A DNA stretch of 64,000 bases from Pontibacter sp. SGAir0037. Its GTDB lineage: Bacteria; Bacteroidota; Bacteroidia; Cytophagales; Hymenobacteraceae. Positions 15,396 through 23,800 of this stretch are shown one piece after another (positions within the stretch are counted from its first letter, which is position 1; the number at the start of each line of letters is the position of its first letter). Position numbers and translations under genes: made by a program. The DNA lies in NCBI RefSeq assembly GCF_005491705.1, contig NZ_CP028092.1:2728001-2792000 (forward strand), read 5' to 3'. The notes under the pieces are model-generated. The model had not been told where the DNA came from, did not search any database, and saw only the letters and a list, made by a program, of their open reading frames with translations.

Positions 15396-15791
15396 ATGAT
15401 TCTTTATAGTAACGGTATTGTTCAGTTGGACTATGATCCAGCCACCGACATTCTATTTATGCAATGGCCCGACTTTCATCAATTCGTACTGCCTGAGGTG
15501 AAACAGTCGTTGGATATTATTCTGGAAACTATTCGAAATTATGATGTAAAGAAACTGCTTATAGATTCAAGCGGTACGGTTGTGGACCTGAGCGACTCCG
15601 ATTACAAACCTATTATGGTAAAATTTGTGCAGAACCTGATGCAAACCAGGCTGGTGAAGATGGCCCGTATCTTATCTGCTGATATAACACGAGAAGAAAG
15701 AGTAAACCAGGTGGAGCAGGAGACAAAACCTCGGTTTGTTTTCCGGAACTTTCAAACCAAAGAAGCAGCCCTGGAGTGGCTTACTGCCTGA
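15396..15791 (+). CDS. SpoIIAA/STAS-like small protein 3 of 3
   Basis: The 131-residue protein repeats the layout of its two paralogues: ILFMQWPDFHQFVLPEVKQSL (split here by a Phe-Pro turn), then the strand VKKLLIDSSGTVVDLSD, a long helix PIMVKFVQNLMQ, the strand VKMARILSAD, and the closing EAALEWL. A TACCTTTA box at 15359 could be the -7 element. The three proteins are diverged enough that each probably has a distinct role. Confidence 0.6.
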   Translation: MILYSNGIVQLDYDPATDILFMQWPDFHQFVLPEVKQSLDIILETIRNYDVKKLLIDSSGTVVDLSDSDYKPIMVKFVQNLMQTRLVKMARILSADITREERVNQVEQETKPRFVFRNFQTKEAALEWLTA

Positions 15792-15914
15792 ACCAGGTAA
15801 AATTTTCCGGTTTCAGAGACAGCAACTTACATTCCGGCCTGATGTTAATGCAATAATGCTTGCCGCAAACACTTGTATAGCTGCAGTCCTTTTAGTATGT
15901 TCGCCAAAAATATC

Positions 15915-15988
15915 CGGGGTGTAGCGTAGCCTGGTATCGCGCCAGCATGGGGTGCTGGAGGTCGTGGGTTCGAATCCCGCCACTCCGA
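15915..15988 (+). tRNA. tRNA-Pro (anticodon GGG)
   Basis: The acceptor strands CGGGGTG (15915-15921) and CACTCCG (15981-15987) pair with one G-T wobble, followed by discriminator A. The anticodon stem CCAGC/GCTGG encloses the loop ATGGGGT, giving anticodon GGG. The T-arm GTGGG-TTCGAAT-CCCGC is complete. CCA is not encoded. Confidence 0.95.
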
Positions 15989-15995
15989 CTTTATT

Positions 15996-16026
15996 AGCCT
16001 TCTACTTAGCTGTAGAAGGCTTTTTT
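15996..16026 (+). terminator. Terminator of tRNA-Pro
   Basis: AGCCTTCTAC (15996-16005) pairs with GTAGAAGGCT (16012-16021) around a 6-nt loop and is followed by a T-run. Confidence 0.85.
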
Positions 16027-16354
16027 ATGGCACCTGGTTTTCTTACAATCACTCCACCCCATTTTACCTTTCACAAACATTTCATTTTCAATAAGTCCGG
16101 TTACAAACTTTAACTTTAAATGAAGCATAAATTTAATAACAACAGATACATATATTAAATTCTAAATATTATATTTACCAACAAATACTTTAATATATAA
16201 TAGAAACTACACCAGTAGTTGCACCATTAATACCTTGGCTTTGCTTTGGATTTTAATACACAATTTTAAAACAACTGTGGAGTCCAGAAACCATATAAAA
16301 AACGGGGCAGAGCCGAAAAGCCTTAGGAGTAGGAAGACGAAACTTTAACATTTT
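16027..16354. other. Intergenic region and leader of the DUF805 gene
   Basis: An A+T-rich stretch is followed, just before the start codon, by a purine-rich and more G+C-rich leader (about 16293-16340: GGGGCAGAGCCGAAAAGCC and AGGAGTAGGAAGACG). The leader composition differs from the DNA around it and might be structured, but no riboswitch class is recognised. Confidence 0.3.
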
Positions 16355-16735
16355 ATGAATTGGTTTTTACAAGTATTAAAAAAGTATGCTGTATTTAGCG
16401 GCAGAGCAAGAAGAAAAGAATATTGGATGTTTTCGCTCTTTTACATCCTTTTTGCGATAGTTGCCATGATTTTAGATAACATGCTTGGTATTGCTGTCGA
16501 GGAATTGAATTATGGGCCGATTTACGGCATCTTCGTCTTTGCCATGATTATTCCCAGCCTGGCAGTTCTAGTCAGAAGGCTTCATGATGTAGGAAAAAGC
16601 GGTTGGATGGTCCTGGTGTCGTTTATTCCAATTGCAGGCGCTATCTGGCTATTTGTGCTGCTTGTTACAGATAGTACTCCAGGTGCAAACAGGTACGGCG
16701 AGAATCCAAAAGAAGAAGATTATATACTTATCTAA
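16355..16735 (+). CDS. DUF805 family inner-membrane protein
   Basis: The 126-residue protein starts MNWFLQVLKKYAVFSGRARR with the DUF805 hallmark FSGRARRKEYW, followed by three to four membrane segments and the conserved RRLHDVGKSGW and PG-NRYGENP blocks. Members are small polytopic membrane proteins (YhaH-like) without a settled function. It is monocistronic and ends at a strong terminator shared with mobA. Confidence 0.9.
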   Translation: MNWFLQVLKKYAVFSGRARRKEYWMFSLFYILFAIVAMILDNMLGIAVEELNYGPIYGIFVFAMIIPSLAVLVRRLHDVGKSGWMVLVSFIPIAGAIWLFVLLVTDSTPGANRYGENPKEEDYILI

Positions 16736-16745
16736 GCGTAACAGG

Positions 16746-16802
16746 AACATTCCGCCATTAAAAGCCCTTTGCCAAGTAAAAGGTTTTTAATGGCGGAATG
16801 TT
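16746..16802. terminator. Strong bidirectional terminator
   Basis: AACATTCCGCCATTAAAA (16746-16763) pairs perfectly with TTTTAATGGCGGAATGTT (16785-16802). It separates the convergent DUF805 and mobA genes and reaches into the mobA stop codon. Confidence 0.8.
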
Positions 16803-17380
16803 TATTTCTGATTGGTGCAAGTGTTATAGTTTTTAAAGCTGCTCCCCTGCACCCCTAAAAGCCTCCTGGCATCCCCGCTTTCTACCACGCTTTTCAAACT
16901 GTACCTGCTCAAAGCACCAGACACTGCTTTTCTTAAGGTATTTGCCAAACATCTTGCTGTATATACAGCTCCGAATGGCTCTATTAATTCCTCATTCTGG
17001 TATACATAAGCATCGTAGTCCGGCTCCTGCTGATACACAGCTATTAGCTTCTCCAGAGTTGCCTGCTCCATATCAATCATATCACAGGCAAGCAGGAGCA
17101 AATCCTGTGTAGGATATTGCTGGTGCACACTCAGAAGACCACGCAAAGGCCCCTCTACTATAGCTACCGTATCCAGCACCAATGTTTCAGAAGAAAAAAG
17201 CCTGTTGTAGTTACTCCACTGAGCAGCATTAACAGAAACAACAACAGGCAGTGCCAATGCCTCCAGCTTTGCTGCTACATACTTTGCCCAGGCAGTATCC
17301 TGTATAGGCAGCAGGCCTTTGTCGCGGCCCATGCGCCTGCTCTCGCCGCCACTTAACACCACACCCAACAGCTTAGCCAT
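16802..17380 (-). CDS. mobA: Molybdenum cofactor guanylyltransferase MobA
   Basis: MobA attaches GMP to molybdopterin to make the guanine-dinucleotide form of Moco used by nitrate reductase. The 192-residue protein has the nucleotidyltransferase loop VLSGGESRRMGRDKGLLP (residues 7-24), the metal-binding LLLACDMIDME (about 97-107, Asp in the DxD-like position) and EPFGAVYTARC (about 147). It is the last gene of a minus-strand Moco/nitrate cluster, 6 bp after the SelW-like gene. The substrate nitrate reductase is encoded in the same cluster. Confidence 0.9.
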   Translation of the reverse strand: MAKLLGVVLSGGESRRMGRDKGLLPIQDTAWAKYVAAKLEALALPVVVSVNAAQWSNYNRLFSSETLVLDTVAIVEGPLRGLLSVHQQYPTQDLLLLACDMIDMEQATLEKLIAVYQQEPDYDAYVYQNEELIEPFGAVYTARCLANTLRKAVSGALSRYSLKSVVESGDARRLLGVQGSSFKNYNTCTNQK

Positions 17381-17386
17381 AGCAGC

Positions 17387-17668
17387 TCACTTTTTATCAG
17401 AGTGCCCCAAGCTTTTACCGGGGCTTACTTTGTCACGTATCAGTTGCTTCAGCTCCTTCATCTCCGGAAAACGGCCTGCTTCTTTGCGATCAAAAACCGG
17501 CTCCTCATTTACCCGAATGTTGTACCTCCCACTTACTTCGCTTGGCTGTAGCAACACACCGTGCAGTTCTTCCGAAAAAGTAGTGAGCAGTTCCTGTGCC
17601 ATGTAAGCGGCACGCAACATCCAGCCACACTTTGGGCAATATTCAATGGTTACAACGGGCTTTTCCAC
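17387..17668 (-). CDS. SelT/SelW/SelH-family (Rdx) thioredoxin-like protein
   Basis: The 93-residue protein has the Rdx signature VTIEYCPKCGWMLRAAYMAQELL, with CPKC where animal selenoproteins have CxxU, and GRYNIRVNEEPVFDRKEAGRFPE in the middle, plus KQLIRDKVSPGKSLGHSD at the end. Bacterial members are small redox proteins of unclear substrate. The start is a GTG 2 bp after the moaE stop. Its place between moaE and mobA is notable: it may act in redox or sulfur steps linked to Moco or nitrate reduction, which is inference. Confidence 0.85.
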   Translation of the reverse strand: MEKPVVTIEYCPKCGWMLRAAYMAQELLTTFSEELHGVLLQPSEVSGRYNIRVNEEPVFDRKEAGRFPEMKELKQLIRDKVSPGKSLGHSDKK

Positions 17669-17670
17669 AA

Positions 17671-18147
17671 TTATTTTACTTTTGACTCATCAAACTCATA
17701 CACATGCTTGTTGGCATCGCCAGTAATATCGTGGCAATTGCAGTTGCCGCCCCACTTCTTGGTTCCGTCGGTAAAGTACTCGCACTTCCAGATAGGAGCT
17801 TCGTGCTTAATGCGGTCAATGATATAGCGGTTAGCAGCATAGGCTTCAGTACGATGCGGAGAGGCTGTTATAACAACTACGGCAGACTCTCCCACTCCTA
17901 CTTTGCCCACACGATGCTGCGCAAGAGCAATATTCAAGGGCCACTTGCTTTTAGCATCTGCTAGTATTCCGGCCACCATTTTAGAGGCCATAGATTCATG
18001 TGCTTCATAATCAAGGTAAGCCACTTGCCTGCCCAGGTTATTGTCGCGCACATCGCCGCTGAACAATACCACTGCCCCGGCCTGCGGATGATGCGACTCT
18101 GCCAGCAGACCTACCAGGTCCAAAGGCTTTGCTGAAATATATTCCAT
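17671..18147 (-). CDS. moaE: Molybdopterin synthase catalytic subunit MoaE
   Basis: MoaE with MoaD converts cyclic pyranopterin monophosphate to molybdopterin. The 158-residue protein shows GAVVLFSGDVRDNN (about 24-37), LDYEAHESMA, AQHRVGKVGVGESAVVV (about 95-111) and the C-terminal active-site region APIWKCEYFTDGTKKW (about 128-143) with the conserved lysines. It lies 43 bp downstream of moaD on the same strand and 2 bp before the SelW-like gene. Confidence 0.93.
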   Translation of the reverse strand: MEYISAKPLDLVGLLAESHHPQAGAVVLFSGDVRDNNLGRQVAYLDYEAHESMASKMVAGILADAKSKWPLNIALAQHRVGKVGVGESAVVVITASPHRTEAYAANRYIIDRIKHEAPIWKCEYFTDGTKKWGGNCNCHDITGDANKHVYEFDESKVK

Positions 18148-18190
18148 CGTAAAATGCTAAGTTTTTAGTTCTGTCGGAAGCACCATCAGC

Positions 18191-18424
18191 TTATCCACCG
18201 CTGCTGGGCGGTATCACGCTCACAACATCATCTTCTTTCAGCTGATAATCTGCTCCTACAAAAGTATCGTCTACGGCAAACCTGCAACTGCGCAGGACTC
18301 CGTCCGCAGCTCCATTCAATTTCCTTAATTGCTCTTTCAAAGCTGCCACATCCCGAATATCACCATCAAGCTCAAACTCTTTATCGTAATACTCTTTTAG
18401 GGCCGCATAAACCTGTATTTTCAT
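18191..18424 (-). CDS. moaD: Molybdopterin synthase sulfur-carrier subunit MoaD
   Basis: The 77-residue protein has the ubiquitin-like fold and ends in VVSVIPPSSGG, the Gly-Gly tail that is thiocarboxylated and inserted into MoaE. A longer frame begins 36 bp upstream (MSGLRGGFKNRK), but the ATG at 18424 (MKIQVYAALKEYYDK) matches the start of the fold. It is the proximal member of the moaD-moaE-selW-mobA set and is separated from the TSUP gene upstream by a region with nested palindromes. Confidence 0.9.
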   Translation of the reverse strand: MKIQVYAALKEYYDKEFELDGDIRDVAALKEQLRKLNGAADGVLRSCRFAVDDTFVGADYQLKEDDVVSVIPPSSGG

Positions 18425-18511
18425 TTTTCTATTCTTAAAACCACCTCTTAAGCCACTCATTGTTTACATCCTATCCGTAACTATTATACAAGCTATCGTA
18501 TTGTTTCTTCG

Positions 18512-18554
18512 GCTCATAAATCATCAACAATTGTTGTCATCTTCATTTATGAGC
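18512..18554. repeat. Nested inverted repeats between the TSUP gene and moaD
   Basis: GCTCATAAAT (18512-18521) pairs with ATTTATGAGC (18545-18554), and inside lies a second perfect palindrome CAACAATTGTTG (18525-18536). No T-run follows on the minus strand, so an mRNA processing or attenuation structure separating two parts of the operon is as likely as a terminator. Confidence 0.5.
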
Positions 18555-18571
18555 TCTGATCCGAGAATGCA

Positions 18572-19312
18572 TTACCCCGGCATAAAGAAAATAAGCTTCA
18601 GGGAAGCAATGCCAAGTACAGCTGTGAGTAGATAGCGCACTGTAGCCTGCCCAAACCGATGACTGCCAAAATAGGCACCGCTTGTGCCGCCAATAACGGC
18701 AGCAGCAAACCAGATATAAGCAGAACTGTTAAAGGCTGTGTCAAAAGTTGTATTCCCCAGTAATCCGGCGAAGGAGTTAAAGAAAATAAAGAGGCTGGAC
18801 ACAGCAGCTGCCTCTTTTGCTCGGGCCCAGGCTAAAAGCATCAGGATCGGGCTTAGAAAGATTCCGCCGCCAATATTTAGCAAGCCAGACAAATACCCGA
18901 TGGCACACCCCCATAACAGGGCCACCCACAGCACAGGTTCTTTCTGCTGCTCTTTTTCTTTTGGCCCCATTCCCAGCAAACGGATCACAGGCACGATCAG
19001 GGCCAGGCCCAACAGCAGATTATAATTACCGGCCGGCAGTATTGTTTTAGAACCCAGAAAAGCAAGCGGTATAGAAGTAATCAGAAAAGGCCAGAGCAGC
19101 TTCCACTTAAAGTAGCCTGCCTTGTAAAACTGCACAAAGCCCATACCGGCTACCACCATGTTCAGCACCAAAATCATGGGCTTATAAGTTACCACCGGTA
19201 CCGCAAAAATCGACAACACAGCCAGGTAACCACTTGCTCCGCCATGGCCTACAGAGGCATACAAAAATCCAACAACAAGAAGTGCCAGTGCTATAAGTAG
19301 ATCAGGTTCCAT
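18572..19312 (-). CDS. TSUP-family (TauE/SafE) membrane transporter
   Basis: The 246-residue protein has about eight membrane segments and the TSUP repeat signature twice, GFLYASVGHGGASGYLA near residue 16 and GYLSGLLNIGGGIFLSPIL near 138. Members export or import small anions such as sulfite, sulfoacetate or related compounds. Its place in a nitrate operon suggests an anion linked to nitrate or nitrite handling, but the substrate cannot be read from sequence. Its start overlaps the end of the rubredoxin-fusion gene by 11 bp, so it is co-translated with that gene. Confidence 0.85.
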   Translation of the reverse strand: MEPDLLIALALLVVGFLYASVGHGGASGYLAVLSIFAVPVVTYKPMILVLNMVVAGMGFVQFYKAGYFKWKLLWPFLITSIPLAFLGSKTILPAGNYNLLLGLALIVPVIRLLGMGPKEKEQQKEPVLWVALLWGCAIGYLSGLLNIGGGIFLSPILMLLAWARAKEAAAVSSLFIFFNSFAGLLGNTTFDTAFNSSAYIWFAAAVIGGTSGAYFGSHRFGQATVRYLLTAVLGIASLKLIFFMPG

Positions 19313-20804
19313 TTTGTAGTAATGATAATGAGCTTCCGGCTATTACAAAATCTGCCTTTGGTGCTCCGCAGGTAGGGCATGTATAATCCGGAATAGATGT
19401 AAAGGGAGTACCATTTTGTACCTCGTTCACTTCGTCGCCATAATGCTCGTCGTACATGGTATAGCAGTTGCGGCATTGGTATACTTTATATACTGCCAGT
19501 TCTTCCGGTTTACCAGGCACCTGTTCATTCGGCTGCGCAGCGACCGAGAGCAGTTCAGGCTCACTTTGCTGCTCATAATAATCGTCGCAAAGCTTTATCA
19601 GGTACGTGCTCAGGTCTTCTTTGGCTACTCCTTTTTTAAAACTAATAAAATCTTTTGAATTAGGATTAAAATCGCGGGTATAAAGTATTTCGAACAGCTC
19701 TTCTGTTAGTGCGGCACTACTGCCAATATCTTGCTGTGTACGGATAATGATAGAGCCGAAAAGCCCCGTTTTAGGCTGCGTTTTTATGGCAAAACACAAG
19801 CGATAGGTTCTTACATCTTCTTCATTGAATTTCCTGACAAGGTGGTTTTTCAGGTTCAGGCCATACGCACACAGGTCTTCTACCTGCCAGTTCAGCTCAT
19901 TGGAGGCATGGCGTACATTAATGCGGTACCTGCTTAGCACATTGTCCCACAAGTTCCGGTCAGCCAGCTCAATACCCTTTATCACCAGCGATTTCCAGGG
20001 GGTAGTGTACAACTGACCGATCCTGGTCTGAAGGCATATGGTACATATACGCTTCAGAAAAGAGAGCGGAAACTGTTCGTCCCGGCGGTAAATACCCAGC
20101 CATAATTTGTTGCCATAGCGGTTAAAACCTTCGTAGTAGGGCAGCTTAAACTCAGGCAACCTTAGCGGGTGGGTGATAGGCTGAATTACAAAGTTTCCGC
20201 TTGCCCGCACCATGTTATGCAGCAGATTTCCGTCTATTGCCCGCTGGTCGTAAAACCGCTCCTTATTCGAAAAAATCACCTGCTCAACCAGGCTACTAAG
20301 CCCGGGAATATCTTCTGAATAAACAAGCGACGGCCACTGGTAAATAATGTTTGTTTTCGGGAAACGGATGTACAGAAACCAGTAATTGCTCGTTTCGGAG
20401 GCGATAAAATTCAGGTTACCTGTAAAAAAAGGCACAAAGGCTTGTTCGCTATCTACCAGGTTTATCTTTACCTGTGGCCGGTAATCGAACAGGTCGAGTA
20501 TGTCTTTGTATACACCCTCCCGCAGCCAGTTAGCATGGTAAAAAACGTCTTCGGTTACATAAGAACTCAGGATATTGGGGTGCAGGTCTTTGTTAAGTTC
20601 AAAAATGATATCGGCGGCCATTAAATCTTGCTGCAGTTCCCACAGTTTTTCTTCTGCCACTGAAAAAAAAAGCTGCTGCCTGTTTCCGAAACGGATATGC
20701 TCCACTTGTGCTTTCTCCGCCGCTTCCAGTATATGATACAAATCACCAGCCGATACAATGCCACCTGTCAGGTTTATTTTTATAGTATAGTCTTTTGCTG
20801 CCAT
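19302..20804 (-). CDS. Siroheme-reductase-like protein fused to a C-terminal rubredoxin
   Basis: The 500-residue protein begins with a nitrite/sulfite reductase ferredoxin-like half domain (KINLTGGIVSAGDLYHILEAAEKAQVEHIRF-like start) and continues through a reductase-like body that includes ASGNFVIQPITHPLRLPEF. It ends with a complete rubredoxin (about 434-490): CRNCYTMYDEHYGD ... PDYTCPTCGAPKADF with both C-x2-C pairs for one Fe. The Cys set expected for siroheme/4Fe-4S (C-x5-C and C-x3-C) is not visible, so I infer that the body no longer reduces nitrite and that the rubredoxin transfers electrons, perhaps to the nitrate reductase encoded 29 bp upstream. The gene overlaps the TSUP gene. Confidence 0.7.
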   Translation of the reverse strand: MAAKDYTIKINLTGGIVSAGDLYHILEAAEKAQVEHIRFGNRQQLFFSVAEEKLWELQQDLMAADIIFELNKDLHPNILSSYVTEDVFYHANWLREGVYKDILDLFDYRPQVKINLVDSEQAFVPFFTGNLNFIASETSNYWFLYIRFPKTNIIYQWPSLVYSEDIPGLSSLVEQVIFSNKERFYDQRAIDGNLLHNMVRASGNFVIQPITHPLRLPEFKLPYYEGFNRYGNKLWLGIYRRDEQFPLSFLKRICTICLQTRIGQLYTTPWKSLVIKGIELADRNLWDNVLSRYRINVRHASNELNWQVEDLCAYGLNLKNHLVRKFNEEDVRTYRLCFAIKTQPKTGLFGSIIIRTQQDIGSSAALTEELFEILYTRDFNPNSKDFISFKKGVAKEDLSTYLIKLCDDYYEQQSEPELLSVAAQPNEQVPGKPEELAVYKVYQCRNCYTMYDEHYGDEVNEVQNGTPFTSIPDYTCPTCGAPKADFVIAGSSLSLLQNGT

Positions 20805-20833
20805 TGCTACATTTCAATTTCTTAACTTTCTCA

Positions 20834-23800
20834 CTACACCTTTACCACCTCCTGCTTCATACTTTCTTCGAGTATCTGCTTTACTTCGGGGCGGCAGGAG
20901 CCGCAGCCGGTGCCTGCACCTGTGGCGGTACATAACTGTTTAAAATCGGTGCAGCCTTCTGCTATCTTGTTTTTGATGTTGCCACTGCCCACGTTGTTGC
21001 AGCTGCATACCAGTTTCCCGATCACAGGCTCTGCTTTGCTTCCGCTGCGCAACAGTTGGAGGCGTTTTTCACTTAGCTCGGTTTTGTTCGAGATCAGCTC
21101 CCGGAACTCCTGGAACTCACTTTTATCTCCGATTAGGATAGCCCCTACTAACCTGTCCTGGTGAATAATACATTTCTTGTAATAGCGTTTGGCCTTGTCT
21201 ATAAATACCACTTCTTCATAGTGTTCCTCATCCGGGCATTCGGGTATGCCAATGCTGCACAAGTCGAACCCGTGTATTTTGATGATGTTCATAAAGGTGC
21301 TGCCGGTATAATGGCTGGCAATATCTCCTGCCAGGTATCGGGCTACAATGTCAGCTTGTTGCTCTGCCGCAGCCGTGATGCCATACAGGACTCCTTCGAA
21401 CTCCGCAATCTCGCCAATAGCAAAGATGTCCGGATCGCTGGTTTGTAGTCGTTCGTTTACCAGCACCCCGCGCTTGCAGTCCAGTCCGCATTCCCGCGCC
21501 AGCTCCAGGTTAGGCACGGTACCAATAGCAATGATCATGGCATCGCAGTCGATGCGGCGGCCACTGCGCAATCCCACTCCTGTCAGTCTGGAGCGGCCAT
21601 AGTAGAGCTGTACTTCATCATTAAAGTATAAATCACAGCCCTGATCCATCATTTCCTCCTGCAGCAGCTGGCTCCCGAGCGGGTCCAGTTGCCTGTCCAG
21701 GAAACGGGAAATACGCTGTATAATGGTTACCCTGGTGCCGATCTCCCGTAGCGAAGCAGCCATTTCCAGTCCTAACAAACCACCTCCCACAATTACCACA
21801 TGCGCCTTTGCCGGCAGGTGGCTTTTAAAGTTATCGGCATCGGTGCGGCTGCGCATGGTAAAGATGCCCGGCAGGTTCGGCACGTGCTTCGGCACTGCGG
21901 CACGGCTACCAGTGGCCATGATCAAAATGTCATAGTCGGTGCGGATTCCACGTGAATCAGTAACAAACTTGCGTTCCCTGTCCACCTTCTCTACACTTAC
22001 CCCACGCAGTAAACGGATACGATAGGCTGGTTCCTCAGCGTCTTTCATTTTCACGAGTTGCTCCCATTGCTGCTGGCCGCTAATGTAGTCGGGAAGCATT
22101 ACCCTGTTGTAGAATGGAAAATCTTCTTTGCTGAAAATGGTGATTTCATCGTCCTGGTTCAGTTCCCGGTAAGACTTCACAAAGCCAAAAGCTCCGGCAC
22201 CGGCACCCACTATCACAATGCGCTGGTAAGGTTTTTTATACTTTTCAACTTTAACGGCACAATACTTAAAGTCAGGTTCTTTGGAAACAGGATCGACAAG
22301 GTCGCTTGTCAGGTTATTGGCCCGGTTCAGGTCGCTTCCCAGAATTTTGCCCCAATGCATGGGCAGAAACACCACGCCCTTTTTAATTGAGGAAGAAACG
22401 TTAGCTTTTACTCTTACATCCCCCCTTCTGGAGCTAACCACCACGATGTCCTCGTTACTTATACCTAACAGATCGGCATCCAAAGGATGCATTTCCAGGA
22501 AAGCCTGGCTGATGTGCTTTTTAAGTTTGTTTACTTTGCCGGTTTTGCTCATCGTGTGCCACTGGTCCCGGATGCGCCCTGTGGTCAGGATCAACGGGTA
22601 ATCCTGGTCAGGCTTTTCGCTTCGGAACTCATCGGGCACCGGATGGATAATGGCTTTAGCAGACGGAGTATAAAATACTTTGTCTGTAAATAAGCGTGCT
22701 GTCCCCTGACCAGCTTCTCCGGTTTTATATGGCCATTGCACCGTTCCCTTCTCTTTCAGCACCTCATAATTCAGGCCGGTTATATCGATATTTGTTCCGT
22801 CTGTTAACCGGGCATGCTCCTGGTAAATAGCTGCGGCATTGGCAAAATCAAATCCCTGGTACCCCATTTGCCGGGCAAACCTGCAGATAATCTCTGCGTC
22901 TGGCAGCGCCTCACCGGGCGGGTCCAGCACCTTGTGCAGGTAACTGATGCGTCGCTCAGAGTTGGTCATAGTGCCTTCTTTCTCTGCCCAGGCTGCCGCA
23001 GGCAGAATAACATCGGCATACTGCAGTGTTTCAGGCTTACTGCTAATCTCCTGCACCACCACAAACTTAGCTTTCCGTAGCCCTTCCTCTGCCACCCGCA
23101 CATTGGGTAAGCTCGTTAAGGGATTGGTACAGATAATCCAGATCGCTTTTAAAGTTCCAGCATGCAGCGCCTCAAACATTTCGGTGGCTGATAACCCTGG
23201 CTTTGCTGCGATGGCTGTTCCTCCCCAGAACTTCTGTACCTCCTCCCGGTGCTTCGAATCGTTCAGGTTGCGGTGGGCTGCCAGCAGGTTGGCCAGGCCA
23301 CCTACTTCTCTGCCCCCCATGGCGTTGGGCTGCCCGGTTAAAGAAAAAGGCCCCGAACCGGGTTTCCCGATATGGCCTGTAATCAGGTTCAGGTTAAGCA
23401 GGCTCAGGTTCTTGCTCACACCGATCGAACTTTGGTTCAACCCCATGGTCCACATCGAAATAAAGCCTTTGGCATTGCCGATGTAATGGGCTGCCAGCCT
23501 CAGTTGTTCCTCGGGCACCCCACATATCTCTGCCGCTTCAGCTACTGATTTTTCAAAGACCAATGCTTTGTACTTCTCAAAACCCTCCGCATGCCTGCTG
23601 ATAAAAGCAACGTCTATGTCACCGTTTTCAATTAATATTCTGCCGATGGCATGGTTAAGGGTAATATCGGTGCCGGGATTCAGTTGCAGGTGCAGGTCAG
23701 CCAGGGCACTAGAATCGGTGGCACGCGGATCTGCAACTATAACTTTTACGTTCGGGTTTGCGGTTTTATGTGCTTCTACCCTGCGCCACAGTATCGGGTG

